64,000 nucleotides of DNA, taken from contig JAJEBK010000009.1 in assembly GCA_022823945.1 (NCBI GenBank), positions 62,001-126,000 on the forward strand. Reading direction: 5' to 3'. The notes beneath the pieces were generated by a model, which searched no databases, was not told the origin of the DNA, and saw only the letters and a list, made by a program, of their open reading frames with translations. Both the position numbers and the translations under genes were made by a program. The stretch is from Anaerolineae bacterium (GTDB lineage Bacteria; Chloroflexota; Anaerolineae; Aggregatilineales; Phototrophicaceae). Each line of letters begins with the position of its first letter. Position 1 is the stretch's first letter. This document shows positions 43,269 to 52,381 of this stretch, one piece after another.

Positions 43269-44654
43269 CTACTTGCCGCCGTACATTGCCGCAGCCCGAA
43301 AAACTAGCACCAGATAGATTTCATAACTCAGGAATATGCAGAGTGCGCCATAGACGCCAGAGGTCAAGCGAAACTGCCTAGAAACCAAATGCAGCTTGAT
43401 CGAACTTACCGCTTGTGAGTGCATCACCAAGCCCAGCGTATAGAAGAAAGGCACAGCCAGCGTCAGCAGAGCGCGCGGTCCTGCAGCGCCAAGCGCGGCA
43501 TACCATACGGCACTGGCGGTGTATAGCAGCAACAAGCCCGCCACAAAGCAGGCCAAACCCGCATGCTCAAGCAATTCGCGCCGGGATTTACGCCAAAGGA
43601 GGAATGGCAAGGCGGCAGCAAGGCTTATCAGACCCAGTAGAACTTGCGAACAGTGTCCATAATTGTAGGCGTACTCGGGCTCAATATCTGTACAGCTACG
43701 ACCGAATAGCTTGCTTGCGCCAAGTACAAATCGATCCGCAATTTGTGCAAGAGTGTGTTCTTGCAGATATTTTCGCATGCTGGGGATTTCTTCAGGAGGC
43801 AGATCGGGCCAGCCTTCGCGGTCGCCGGCGGCTTTCGTTCCCTCTTTGGCTTCTCCCCAAGAATCATACCACATGTAGAATGTCGTAGATACATTGTAGA
43901 AGTGCAAACCGTAGCGCTGATAACTTTCGTTCAGATAGGGCGAAAGCAAAGCGAGAAACGCAATTGCGCATACGACGGCTGGCACAAGGGTGGATCGTAG
44001 ATATTGAGAAATCGGTGGGGAGGGTAGTTTTCGGGCAGCGTAATTGATCACAAATTGTAGGCATTGCGCTGCGATATACAGCAGCAAAAACAGCAATCCC
44101 ACTGCTTTGGCAAAATGCGCCAGAGCCAATAAGATGCCTACAATCAGACCGCCTTTCCAGCCGGATGGTTTCAAAAAAGTGTCGATTGCGCAGATAAATG
44201 CAGCCGAAAAGAAGCCATACAATAATATTTCACCTTGGAAGTAGGGTGATTTAAGCACGAAAACCAAGAAAGCGATGCAAAAGCTGGCGAATATCGCATA
44301 GATCAGCGAAAAACGGCGCACAAACACAGCAGCAAGCAAACACAGAATTAACCAGGACATTGATGTGTTGAGCACTTTGCCGACTTCAAAGAAAGCCTCT
44401 TCGGTCATGGCGGGAGAATAGAAGAGCGCCATAATCCAGGGAAAGAGCGGCATTCGCGCCCGCCCGCCCGTCTCTTGCCAGCGCGTCTCGTAAGAACTAA
44501 CGGCGAACTCGATATATGCGCCTTGGTCGCTTTGATTTAGATCGCTATTCTTCTCGTTCTGGATGCGCGCAATATGCAAGTACAGGGCAAGCGCAACGAT
44601 GGTAATTAGCGCAAAGGACAATAGAAACAAGTTGTTTTGCGATCGAATGCGCAT
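43269..44654 (-). CDS. GT-C-type membrane glycosyltransferase, low GC
   Basis: A 461-residue, about 11-helix protein. The first extracytoplasmic loop has SDLNQSDQGAYIEFA, a DxGxY-type motif seen near the first helix of ArnT/PMT-like glycosyltransferases, and a loop after helix 2 has RMPLFPWIMALFYSP, also typical. A large central loop (about residues 250-330) is polar with Trp and Cys. The catalytic role is inferred, not proven. The ATG at 44654 lies 1 bp after the upstream TAA, with GGAG in that gene's tail. Base composition is lower in GC than the neighbours (for example 22 of 60 bases are GC at 44221-44280), suggesting later acquisition. Confidence 0.65.
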   Translation of the reverse strand: MRIRSQNNLFLLSFALITIVALALYLHIARIQNEKNSDLNQSDQGAYIEFAVSSYETRWQETGGRARMPLFPWIMALFYSPAMTEEAFFEVGKVLNTSMSWLILCLLAAVFVRRFSLIYAIFASFCIAFLVFVLKSPYFQGEILLYGFFSAAFICAIDTFLKPSGWKGGLIVGILLALAHFAKAVGLLFLLLYIAAQCLQFVINYAARKLPSPPISQYLRSTLVPAVVCAIAFLALLSPYLNESYQRYGLHFYNVSTTFYMWYDSWGEAKEGTKAAGDREGWPDLPPEEIPSMRKYLQEHTLAQIADRFVLGASKLFGRSCTDIEPEYAYNYGHCSQVLLGLISLAAALPFLLWRKSRRELLEHAGLACFVAGLLLLYTASAVWYAALGAAGPRALLTLAVPFFYTLGLVMHSQAVSSIKLHLVSRQFRLTSGVYGALCIFLSYEIYLVLVFRAAAMYGGK

Positions 44655-44655
44655 G

Positions 44656-45729
44656 TTAGCTGTCTCCGCCGGGGGTGTGGGCGGCTTCCGGACGCGGCGG
44701 CGGGATGGCGGCTTCTTCGGCATCGATCAGCCCTTCAGAAAGCAGCACGCGCTTGAACGATACGATGGCGACCTCGACCATATCCTGGCTGGGCTGGTTG
44801 GTGGTCAGGTGCTGCAGCGCCAAGTTGGGCTGGATCATGACGCGGATCCAGGCTTTGTCCAGGTTCGATGCCGAATACTTCAACAACTCATAAGCCACGC
44901 CGGCGATGACGGGGATGAAGCACACGCGCGACAGAATCAGCAGGGCGAATGGCGGGCGACCAATCAATGAGAACAGCAACACGCTGACGAAAACCACAGT
45001 CAGCAGAAAAGCCGTGCCACAGCGCGGATGTTCGATCGGGTAGCGGTTGACGATTTCTGGCGCAAGCTCGGCGCCGGCTTCGTAGGCGTTGATCGTTTTG
45101 TGCTCTGCGCCGTGATACGCGAAGATGCGGCGGCCATCGGTCGTCCTGCCCACGAACCAGATATACACGACCAAAATCGACAATTGCACCACGCCTTCGA
45201 TCAGATTGATCAGGAATGCGTCCCAACCGATGGGCAGCGCTTCGTAAGCCAGGATGTTGGCTTGTGCGGCGACTTCGACTTCGTTGCCCGCTTCGTCGAT
45301 GACGATTTCGTGCGCGGCTGTGCTCAAGCCCAGCAAATTGCCGATGCCCGTGGCGGCAGCGGTGGGCAGCAAGAAGAAAATGCCCACGCCGATCAGCATG
45401 GATACAGCAATGGTCAGCCAGCCTATCGGTCCATTGAAGCTGACATTTTCCTCTTCATCAAGCGCGATATCCGCCGACCACATCAAAGCGCGGATGCCCA
45501 GCCCCAGCGCATCCCACAAGCCGATCAACCCGCGCAAGAAGGGAGTCCGCGCGATGCGACCGCGATACAAGCGCGCGCTCAATGGCTGCTCGTGAATGAC
45601 GATCTGGCCTTTTGGGTCGCGCACTGCCACCGCCATGGAATGCGCGCCGCGCATCATCACACCCTCAATGACAGCTTGCCCCCCATAAGAAAACTTCAAC
45701 TCGCCCCGCGCTTTTTTCTTTGGCTGCAA
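44656..45729 (-). CDS. DUF1385 / YqhQ-like membrane protein
   Basis: A 357-residue protein of the DUF1385 family (Bacillus YqhQ-like). The N-terminal GGQAVIEGVMMRG motif and the central RIFAYHGAEHKTINAYEAG and YPIEHPRCGTAFLLTVV blocks are diagnostic. Four or five helices and conserved His, Glu and Cys residues led to the name 'predicted metal-dependent enzyme', but no activity is established. The start is TTG at 45729, with GGGAGTGAG upstream inside the end of recJ, whose stop is 3 bp away. An extra 30-residue acidic loop (EIVIDEAGNEVEVAAQ) lies between helices. Confidence 0.9.
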   Translation of the reverse strand: MQPKKKARGELKFSYGGQAVIEGVMMRGAHSMAVAVRDPKGQIVIHEQPLSARLYRGRIARTPFLRGLIGLWDALGLGIRALMWSADIALDEEENVSFNGPIGWLTIAVSMLIGVGIFFLLPTAAATGIGNLLGLSTAAHEIVIDEAGNEVEVAAQANILAYEALPIGWDAFLINLIEGVVQLSILVVYIWFVGRTTDGRRIFAYHGAEHKTINAYEAGAELAPEIVNRYPIEHPRCGTAFLLTVVFVSVLLFSLIGRPPFALLILSRVCFIPVIAGVAYELLKYSASNLDKAWIRVMIQPNLALQHLTTNQPSQDMVEVAIVSFKRVLLSEGLIDAEEAAIPPPRPEAAHTPGGDS

Positions 45730-45732
45730 AAC

Positions 45733-47892
45733 TCACTCCCTGCCCGGTGTCCGCAGGTCATTATGCGTCTGCACGCCGACTCGGTCAAGCGGGAATGGCG
45801 CGGGGAGTGATTGCGCCGGGCGGATATCCAACAAATGCAGCTGCAGGCTGCGCCGCCCATTGAACTCGTTGCTTTCCAGGTGATAGGCGACATCGATGTG
45901 GCTGGGCATTTTCGCCGCCCATTCTCCCAAGCCAAAGCCAATCGCGTCCATGCGCTTTCCGTCTTTTTCCAGGCTCAATTTGAGATGCTTGTTGTCTTTG
46001 CCGACTGTGCGGCAGGTCCGCACACGCAGCGCGCTGGTCATAAAGACCGCTGGCGGGAAGTCATTGCCGGTCGGCTCCAGCATGCCCAGTTCTTGCAGGA
46101 AAGTCTCGTTCCATTTCTCTGGTTGCAGCGGCGCGTCGATTGACAGCGTCGGCGTCAAGGATTTGCCTCGCAGTTGGGCGCCTGCCAATTCTTCCAACAA
46201 CTGGCGCAGGGCGGGCAGATTCTCGTTGCGCACGCTGAAGCCGGCTGCCTGGGCATGTCCGCCGTGACGAACCAGCAGATGGGCACAGGCATCCAGCGCG
46301 TGCGTGATATTGAATTCGGAGATGCTGCGGCAGGAGGCGCGGCTTTCCCATTCGCCCAAGGAGACGATTACAGACGGACGATAATGCGCCTCGGTCAACC
46401 GTCCCGCCACCAACCCAGCGATGCCCGCAGGAATCGTGTCTGCATTGGCGGCGGCGAAGATCAGCATGGGTTTTGCGGCAGCAGTTTGACATGATCTGAT
46501 GTCGGCACGAGCGCGAGCTGCGATTTGCTTTCGCGCCATATTGAGCCTGCGCAGAGATTTTGCCTTGGCGCGGCTGTCCGTTGTGCGCGAATGCACCTGG
46601 TTCATGCGCACGGCTCGAGCGCAGATTGCCGCCCGCCAACTTGCAATTGCGCGTCGCAGTCGCCACTGCTGCCCCGCACTTGTTGCCACAGCAATTTCTC
46701 GCTGCGCGCGAATCGCTATCTGACGAAAACGCGCTGGCAAATGGGCGGATTCGCGCGCCGAGCCTGGCGTCCGCCGCAGCAAGCGAGACATTCGCCTATC
46801 AGCGCTTTGCATGATGGCCTCGGATAATTGACAGGCTATGAAAGTCTCTCGCGCCGATTGCTCAATTTGACTGTCGACTGCTGCCTGCGCAGCGCTGGTC
46901 TTCATTTGCCGCTGCTGATTCAGCTGTTGCAAGCGCTCGGCAGCTTGTCGCGCCTGCTGGGCTGTTTCCGCCAGCAGCACCGCCAATGCCGCTTCCGCCG
47001 AGCCCAACCGTCCCGCTGCATTGATGCGCGGTCCCAGCCGGAAAGCCAGGTCGCTTGCCATGATCTTGCCCAGCCGCAAACGAGCCACAGCCGCCAGCGC
47101 CGCAATGCCGGGCCGCCGCCCCTCGTTGATGACAGCCAGCCCGTGCGCGATCAAGCGTCGATTCAAGCTCACATTCAGCGGCATCACATCGGCGACTGTG
47201 CCCAGCGCAACCAGATCCAGCAAGTCGGAAACGCGCATGTCCCGCGGGAAGTTTGCGCGGTCATTTGCCCAGCGGTCTTTCAACAGCGCCAAAGCCAGCA
47301 TGAAAGCCACGCCCGAGCCCGACAGCCGCTCTTCGCCCGGGCAATCGATTTGCCGTGGATTGATGACCGCCAGCGCCGGCGGCAGGACAGCGCCAATGGA
47401 ATGATGATCGCTGATGATGATGTCCAGTCCAGCCGCGTTGCCAGCCGCCACTTCCGCAACAGAACGGATGCCGCAATCGACAGTCACCACCAGTCGCGCG
47501 CCATCATCCGCCAGCTGCAGCAAAGCCGTTTCACTCAATCCATAACCATCGTCGCGGTGTGGGATATGCGCTTGCGCCTTGCCGCCCAGCTTTCGCAGCG
47601 TTGTCAGCAGCAGCGCCGTCGCGCAGACGCCATCCGCGTCATAATCGCCATTTACGACGATCGACTCGCGGCTCGCGATGGCGCGATTGATGCGCTCGAC
47701 AGCAGCGCGCATGTCTTTCATTTCAAGCGGTTCTTCGTTCAGGTCGCGGCTGTAAATGAATTGCTGCGCTGCCTGTGGGTCGGCAAAACCACGATTGCAG
47801 AGGACTTGGGATAGCGCGGGGTTGAATCGCGAACTGCCCATCAGGCAGTCGTCTGGCACGGTCTCCGCGAGCACCCATCGCTTTTGCATCAT
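45733..47892 (-). CDS. recJ: Single-stranded-DNA exonuclease RecJ with a large insertion
   Basis: A 719-residue DHH-family 5'-3' exonuclease. Motif I NGDYDADGV is at 81-89, motif II is VTVDCG (137-141), motif III is SDHHSIG (161-167), then GTVADVMPL and PRINAAGRLG. The DHHA1 domain resumes near residue 476 with MLIFAAANADTIPAGIAGLVAGRL and contains RHGGHAQAAGFS. Between them, about residues 350-474, lies an extra about 110-residue segment very rich in Arg and Ala, where typical RecJ has a short linker. It has no recognisable domain. ATG 47892 or 47889 is possible, with a weak ribosome site. It is first of the recJ-YqhQ-GT-C unit. Confidence 0.92.
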   Translation of the reverse strand: MMQKRWVLAETVPDDCLMGSSRFNPALSQVLCNRGFADPQAAQQFIYSRDLNEEPLEMKDMRAAVERINRAIASRESIVVNGDYDADGVCATALLLTTLRKLGGKAQAHIPHRDDGYGLSETALLQLADDGARLVVTVDCGIRSVAEVAAGNAAGLDIIISDHHSIGAVLPPALAVINPRQIDCPGEERLSGSGVAFMLALALLKDRWANDRANFPRDMRVSDLLDLVALGTVADVMPLNVSLNRRLIAHGLAVINEGRRPGIAALAAVARLRLGKIMASDLAFRLGPRINAAGRLGSAEAALAVLLAETAQQARQAAERLQQLNQQRQMKTSAAQAAVDSQIEQSARETFIACQLSEAIMQSADRRMSRLLRRTPGSARESAHLPARFRQIAIRAQREIAVATSAGQQWRLRRAIASWRAAICARAVRMNQVHSRTTDSRAKAKSLRRLNMARKQIAARARADIRSCQTAAAKPMLIFAAANADTIPAGIAGLVAGRLTEAHYRPSVIVSLGEWESRASCRSISEFNITHALDACAHLLVRHGGHAQAAGFSVRNENLPALRQLLEELAGAQLRGKSLTPTLSIDAPLQPEKWNETFLQELGMLEPTGNDFPPAVFMTSALRVRTCRTVGKDNKHLKLSLEKDGKRMDAIGFGLGEWAAKMPSHIDVAYHLESNEFNGRRSLQLHLLDIRPAQSLPAPFPLDRVGVQTHNDLRTPGRE

Positions 47893-47957
47893 AGACTGCG
47901 CCCGCGGCTTGTCCTACAATTGGCTTTTGATCCTACCAGTTCGTCCACAGGGGCGCT

Positions 47958-48884
47958 ATGGCAAGAGTCGTCTTCATGGGCACGCCCGAATTCGCCCTGC
48001 CCAGCCTGCATGCGCTGCTGATGACGCAGGAGCTGGTGGCTGTCGTGACGCAGCCCGACCGTCCGGCCGGGCGCAGCAAGCAAGTCCGTCAATCGCCCGT
48101 AAAGCAACTGGCGCTGGACGCGGGGATCCCTGTCTTGCAACCGGGGCGATTGCGTGGCGACGAATCTGCCATCGCGGCGCTGGCGGCTTGCCAGGCGGAT
48201 GTCTTTGTTGTGGCGGCATTTGGACAGATCTTGCCGCAAGCTGTGCTGGATTTGCCAGGCAGGGGCGTGGTCAATGTGCATGCATCGCTGCTGCCGCGCT
48301 GGCGGGGCGCTGCGCCGATTCAAGCTGCCATCCGCGCTGGCGACGAGCTGAGCGGCGCGACCATCATGCTGCTGGATACCGGGCTGGACACAGGTCCCAT
48401 GCTGGCGAAACGCGAAATTGTGTTGGCAGCCGACGAAACCGGCGGCACATTGCACAACAAACTCGCGGCCCTTGGCGCAGACTTGCTGGCGGATATCCTG
48501 CCGGGCTGGCTGCGTGGCGAAATCACGCCGCAAGACCAGGACAACGCGCTCGCGACTTATGCGCCGCAGCTCAAAAAACAAGAAGGCGAAATCGACTGGT
48601 CACTTTCGGCGGACGAAATCGAGCGTATGGTTCGCGCATACCAGCCTTGGCCACGCACATACACGCATTGGCAGGGCGCGCGATTGACGATTGAGGCTGG
48701 CGTCGTCTTGAAAGGACAAACGCAGCCCGGGCTGGTCATCCAGCAGCGCAATCATATCGCTATTGGCACAGGCGAGCGGCTCTTTTGCCCGACCCTGTTG
48801 CAGCTGCCAGGCAAGAAACGCTTGTCTGTCGGCGACTTCATCAATGGGTATCCCGCCTTTATCGGCGCGCAGCTCGGCAAGTGA
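47958..48884 (+). CDS. fmt: Methionyl-tRNA formyltransferase
   Basis: A 308-residue enzyme that formylates initiator Met-tRNA using 10-formyl-THF. The N-terminal Rossmann domain has RVVFMGTPEFALPSL. The catalytic block is VVNVHASLLPRWRGAAPIQ, with the conserved Asn and His, followed by MLLDTGLDTGPML, including the catalytic Asp. The C-terminal OB-like tRNA-binding domain ends near QLPGKKRLSVGDFINGY. The ATG at 47958 follows GGGGCG. It usually neighbours def or rsmB; here it is divergent from recJ and overlaps the MATE gene by 4 bp (GTGA). Confidence 0.97.
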   Translation: MARVVFMGTPEFALPSLHALLMTQELVAVVTQPDRPAGRSKQVRQSPVKQLALDAGIPVLQPGRLRGDESAIAALAACQADVFVVAAFGQILPQAVLDLPGRGVVNVHASLLPRWRGAAPIQAAIRAGDELSGATIMLLDTGLDTGPMLAKREIVLAADETGGTLHNKLAALGADLLADILPGWLRGEITPQDQDNALATYAPQLKKQEGEIDWSLSADEIERMVRAYQPWPRTYTHWQGARLTIEAGVVLKGQTQPGLVIQQRNHIAIGTGERLFCPTLLQLPGKKRLSVGDFINGYPAFIGAQLGK

Positions 48885-50239
48885 AGACCACTGCCCAGCC
48901 AGCCGCGAGCCATCCCTACCTGCGGCGCCCCAATTACACCATCTTGACGCTGTCCCTGCCCATATTGGCATCGCTGATAGCAGAGCCCGTGACGGGTTTG
49001 GTAGATACCGCTTTTGTCTCGCAATTGGGCGCGCAACCCTTGGCGGCGCTTGGCGTGGGCGCGGGGGCGCTGTCATCGATATTTTGGATCTTCAGCTTTC
49101 TGGGCATCGCCACCCAAACCGAAGTCGCGCAGACTTCCGGGCGCGTCCAACACAGAGAATCCAGCCGAGCGGTCAGCCTGGCGCTGGCGATAGGCGTGTT
49201 CGCTAGCGTTTTGCTAGCGCTTGCCTTGCTGCCGGGCGGCTCGTTCATTGCCCAATTGCTGGGCGCGGAGGGCCTGGTGCTGGCTCTGTCCGACCAGTAC
49301 ATACAGCTACGCCTGTTGGGCGCGCCCGCCGTGATCATTGTTTTTGTTGGATTTGGCGCGCTGCGAGGTTTGCAAGATATGCGCACGCCGCTGTGGATCG
49401 CCTTGGGCATCAACATCGCCAATGTCGCGCTGGATTACCTGCTCATATTTGGCTGGGCATTTGTGCCGCCGCTGGGCGTGGCTGGCGCTGGGCTGGCCAG
49501 TTCGATCAGTCAATGGCTTGGCGCGCTCTGGCTGCTGTGGGAGCTGCATCGGCGTCTGGGCTTGAGCCGCGATTTCGACTTGCATTCGGGCTTGCGGCTG
49601 CTGCGCGTGGGGCGCGATCTGTTCATACGCTCGGGCGCGCTGACGCTCTTTCTGCTATTTGCCACGCGTGTCGCCACACAGATGAGCGCAGAAGCTGGCG
49701 CGGCGCATCAGGTCATCCGCCAGGTGTGGTTTTTTGCGGCATTGATTGCGGAGGCGCTGGCCAGCTCGGCGCAGAGCCTAGTTGGCTATTTCTTCGGCTC
49801 GGGGCGATTGGCAACCGCTCGCAGTGTTGCCCTGTCCTGCACCGGCTGGAGTCTGGCGACTGGCATCGTGTTGATGTTGTTTGCGATGCTGGCGACTCCG
49901 TTGGTTGCGCTTGTCTTCGTGCCGCCCGATGCGACTGCCGTATTTCACCTCGCCTGGATCGTCGCCGCGCTTTCACAGCCACTGAGCGCGCTGGCTTTCG
50001 TCACCGATGGCGTACATTGGGGCACGGGTGATTATCGCTTCCTGCGCAATGTCATGCTGATGGCGACTTTCTGCGCGATGTTGGGGCTGTCGCTGCTGCC
50101 CACACATACTGATGAAGCTTTCGCTGGCGTCTGGCTGACCATGTTGTTGTGGATCGGCATTCGCGCATTTTGGGGGGTGACGCGGCTGGCGCCCGGCATC
50201 GGCAGGAGTCCTTTTCGCCATCAACCCCCCAAGAGCTGA
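48881..50239 (+). CDS. MATE-family efflux transporter (DinF-like)
   Basis: A 452-residue, 12-helix MATE transporter. The N-terminal repeat has LTLSLPILASLIAEPVTGLVDTAFVSQLG, including the conserved Pro and Asp of DinF-type members, and the second half has an equivalent RSGALTLFLLFATRVATQMS segment. MATE proteins extrude cationic drugs or metabolites with Na+ or H+. The GTG start at 48881 overlaps the fmt TGA as GTGA, indicating coupling; a frame from 48785 is a shadow of fmt. The C-terminus ends in a polar Ser/Pro-rich tail. The substrate is unknown. Confidence 0.92.
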   Translation: MKTTAQPAASHPYLRRPNYTILTLSLPILASLIAEPVTGLVDTAFVSQLGAQPLAALGVGAGALSSIFWIFSFLGIATQTEVAQTSGRVQHRESSRAVSLALAIGVFASVLLALALLPGGSFIAQLLGAEGLVLALSDQYIQLRLLGAPAVIIVFVGFGALRGLQDMRTPLWIALGINIANVALDYLLIFGWAFVPPLGVAGAGLASSISQWLGALWLLWELHRRLGLSRDFDLHSGLRLLRVGRDLFIRSGALTLFLLFATRVATQMSAEAGAAHQVIRQVWFFAALIAEALASSAQSLVGYFFGSGRLATARSVALSCTGWSLATGIVLMLFAMLATPLVALVFVPPDATAVFHLAWIVAALSQPLSALAFVTDGVHWGTGDYRFLRNVMLMATFCAMLGLSLLPTHTDEAFAGVWLTMLLWIGIRAFWGVTRLAPGIGRSPFRHQPPKS

Positions 50240-50282
50240 TCACCGCTCCTGGCTTTCGCGCAACCACAGGCCGCTGGCAGCG

Positions 50283-50288
50283 TATACT
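50283..50288 (+). promoter_or_regulatory. -10 box of the PspC-domain gene
   Basis: TATACT (5 of 6 consensus bases), 32 bp before the ATG at 50321. No strong -35 is visible. Confidence 0.35.
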
Positions 50289-50320
50289 GGAGTTAAAGCA
50301 GCAATTCAGGAGAGGATTCC

Positions 50321-50575
50321 ATGGTGAAGTTCAACCCGCGCAAACGGCTGTATCGTTCTCGCAAACAGCGCAGCATCGCCGGCGTTTGTGGCGGGATTGC
50401 CGAATATCTGGATGTCGACCCCAGCCTGGTGCGCATCGCGTGGGTGATCTTGTCTATGCTGGGTGGTCCGGCTGCGCTGCTTTATATCGTCATGGCGGCG
50501 GTGGTGCCGGAAGAACCGGAGTTCATCCAGGCCACCGCCGAAAAACCCAAACGCGCCGAAGTAGAAGTCGCCTAG
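50321..50575 (+). CDS. PspC-domain membrane protein
   Basis: An 84-residue protein with the full PspC pattern: RLYRSRKQRSIAGVCGGIAEYLDVDPSLVRIAW followed by a hydrophobic helix (VILSMLGGPAALLYIVMAAVVP). The Lys/Ala/Glu tail is cytosolic. PspC proteins take part in envelope-stress sensing with PspA, or are simply small membrane proteins; no pspA lies nearby. The ATG at 50321 has a very good GGAGAGG site. It converges with mdh, with 7 bp between the stops. Confidence 0.9.
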   Translation: MVKFNPRKRLYRSRKQRSIAGVCGGIAEYLDVDPSLVRIAWVILSMLGGPAALLYIVMAAVVPEEPEFIQATAEKPKRAEVEVA

Positions 50576-50582
50576 CGCCCAT

Positions 50583-51569
50583 TTACAGCAAGTCGGCGAT
50601 CGCTTCTCGTTCTTCCAGCAATTCGGCTTCGGTGGCTTGGATTTTGCCGCGAGCATAGTGGCTCAGTTGCAGCCCCGCCACGATCTCTGCCGTGCCGTTT
50701 CCCGCGCTGGTCAAAGGAAAAGAGAATATCAGCCCTTCCGTCACGCCATAGGGATTGCCTTCGCTGGGGATGCCGGCGCTGATGAACTCGCCGGCAGTTG
50801 TCGGGTTGGTCAAGCTGCGAATGGTATCGAGAGCGGCGTTGGCGGCGCTGGCGGCAGAGCTCTTGCCGCGCGCATTGATGATAGCCGCGCCCCGCTGCTG
50901 CACCGTCGTCATGAATTCGCCTTCCAGCCATGCACGATCGCCTATCGCAGCTTCCGCGCGAATGCCGTTTATCTGGGCATGCTCGAAGTTAGGAAATTGC
51001 GTCGCGCTGTGATTGCCCCAGATGGCCAGGCGGCGCACATCAGCCACTTGGGCGCGAGCCTTCCGAGCCAGTTGAGCTTTGGCGCGATTCTCGTCCAGGC
51101 GCGTCATGGCGAAGAAACGGTCGGCGGGGATATCGGGGGCATTGGCTTTGGTCACCAGGCAATTGGAATTGCACGGGTTGGCGACCACCAGCACACGGAT
51201 ATCGGCGGCGGCGCCCTCGTTCAGCGCTTTGCCCTGCTCGACGAATATCGGTCCATTTGCCGCGATCAAATCGCCGCGCTCCATGCCCGGTCCGCGCGGT
51301 CTGCCACCCACCAGGATTGCCCAGTTGGCGTCTCTGAAAGCGACATGGGGGTCGGACGATATGACGATGTCATGCAGCAGCGGCTGCGCGCAGTCTTCCA
51401 GTTCCATGACCACGCCGCGCAGGGCATCCATAGCCGGCGGGATTTCCAAAATCTGCAAGACCACCGGTTGATCTGCGCCGAAGACTTCGCCATTGCCGAT
51501 GCGGAAGAGCAGGTTGTAGGCGATCTGCCCGGCACCACCCGTTACAGCCACTCGGATAGGTTGCGACAT
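50583..51569 (-). CDS. mdh: Malate dehydrogenase
   Basis: A 328-residue NAD-dependent enzyme interconverting malate and oxaloacetate. The dinucleotide-binding loop is [15 protein letters not shown], the subunit/cofactor contact is [13 protein letters not shown], and the substrate-binding and catalytic region is [16 protein letters not shown] followed by [12 protein letters not shown], with the catalytic His. It follows the 'cytosolic-like' type 2 MDH pattern of about 327 residues rather than the shorter LDH-like form. The ATG at 51569 follows AAAGGA. It lies behind the histidine phosphatase gene by 108 bp and may be separately transcribed. Confidence 0.96.
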   Translation of the reverse strand: MSQPIRVAVTGGAGQIAYNLLFRIGNGEVFGADQPVVLQILEIPPAMDALRGVVMELEDCAQPLLHDIVISSDPHVAFRDANWAILVGGRPRGPGMERGDLIAANGPIFVEQGKALNEGAAADIRVLVVANPCNSNCLVTKANAPDIPADRFFAMTRLDENRAKAQLARKARAQVADVRRLAIWGNHSATQFPNFEHAQINGIRAEAAIGDRAWLEGEFMTTVQQRGAAIINARGKSSAASAANAALDTIRSLTNPTTAGEFISAGIPSEGNPYGVTEGLIFSFPLTSAGNGTAEIVAGLQLSHYARGKIQATEAELLEEREAIADLL

Positions 51570-51677
51570 GCGGTCCAGTCCTTTCGTGTTGTATGTTTGC
51601 TTTGCCTGCCGATTGTACGCAAACGAACGCCAATTAGAAGTGGCGCAGTTGCCTTGTACATGCCGGGCAGCGCAAAT

Positions 51678-52274
51678 CTACAAATGGGGCGTTTCTCCAT
51701 AACCAATGATTTCCCAAATGTCGCCGCGGCGCTTTAGTGTGGTGATCGATGTGTTGGGCAGCCTCGTATCGGGCAGCACGGCGAAGAGCGATCCGAGAAA
51801 GATGACGATCGCCGAGCCATGACCGACCGCGGCGACTGTGGATGCGGCATCGGCGCGCAGGATGTCGTCCCAAGCCGCCCGCATACGCCGCTGCACATCC
51901 AGCCGCGACTCGCCGCCCGGCACGCGATAAGCCAGAAAGCCGCTCTGCCAACGCCGCTGCGCCTGTGGATATTGTGCCGCTGCTTCTGCCATCGTCATGC
52001 CTTCGAAGCAGCCAAAGGCGATCTCGCCCAAGCGCGCGTCTTGCACAGGCATTTGCCCCAGGCGCTCGGCAAGGATCTGCGCCGTCTGCAGGGCGCGGAC
52101 CATGGGACTGGCATAGATCGCGCCGATGCCATAATCCGCCAAAACCCTCGCCAGGGATCGCGCTTGTGCGAGCCCAACGTCGTTCAGCGGCACGGGCAGC
52201 GCGCCTTGCAGACGGGCCTGTTTGTTGTAGTCGGTCTGCCCATGTCGAATAAACAGCACTGTTTCTAGGACCAT
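51678..52274 (-). CDS. Histidine phosphatase (phosphoglycerate mutase-like)
   Basis: A 198-residue member of the histidine-phosphatase superfamily. The catalytic RHGQTDYN motif near residue 10 is complete, with the phosphate-binding Arg in YASPMVRALQTAQI, the acid in LGEIAFGCFEGM and the second His in VAAVGHGSAI. Members include cofactor-dependent PGM, alpha-ribazole phosphatase (CobC) and broad-range phosphatases; this short form is more like a phosphatase than a true glycolytic mutase. ATG 52274 is preferred because GAGAGGTG is correctly spaced; GTG 52280 is possible. An extended -10 TGCTACACT lies at 52331-52339. Confidence 0.9.
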   Translation of the reverse strand: MVLETVLFIRHGQTDYNKQARLQGALPVPLNDVGLAQARSLARVLADYGIGAIYASPMVRALQTAQILAERLGQMPVQDARLGEIAFGCFEGMTMAEAAAQYPQAQRRWQSGFLAYRVPGGESRLDVQRRMRAAWDDILRADAASTVAAVGHGSAIVIFLGSLFAVLPDTRLPNTSITTLKRRGDIWEIIGYGETPHL

Positions 52275-52289
52275 TGCCACCTCTCAGGC

Positions 52290-52318
52290 TTGACGGAATC
52301 GTTCCCTCGCGGCAAAAT
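52290..52318 (+). promoter_or_regulatory. Promoter of the 52382-54060 gene group
   Basis: TTGACG (52290-52295), 17 bp and CAAAAT (52313-52318) on the plus strand. Confidence 0.4.
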
Positions 52319-52330
52319 CTAAGGTGCGCC

Positions 52331-52339
52331 AGTGTAGCA
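52331..52339 (-). promoter_or_regulatory. Extended -10 promoter of the histidine phosphatase gene
   Basis: The minus strand reads TGCTACACT, 56 bp before the ATG at 52274. It matches the TGCTANNAT form seen before mreB and the histidine kinase. Confidence 0.45.
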
Positions 52340-52381
52340 CAGGCGCTGTGGAAACCAGCCAGCAAGTAACGAGGTAGCGCG

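Noticed and set aside
46828..47814. Plus-strand frame of 328 codons opposite recJ
   Set aside because: Ser/Arg/Gln-rich shadow; RecJ catalytic motifs are on the minus strand throughout this stretch.
47909..47939. Promoter of fmt
   Set aside because: TTGTCC and TACAAT are present but adjacent to each other rather than spaced, and the next -10-like TACCAG needs a 19-bp spacer, so I did not list it.
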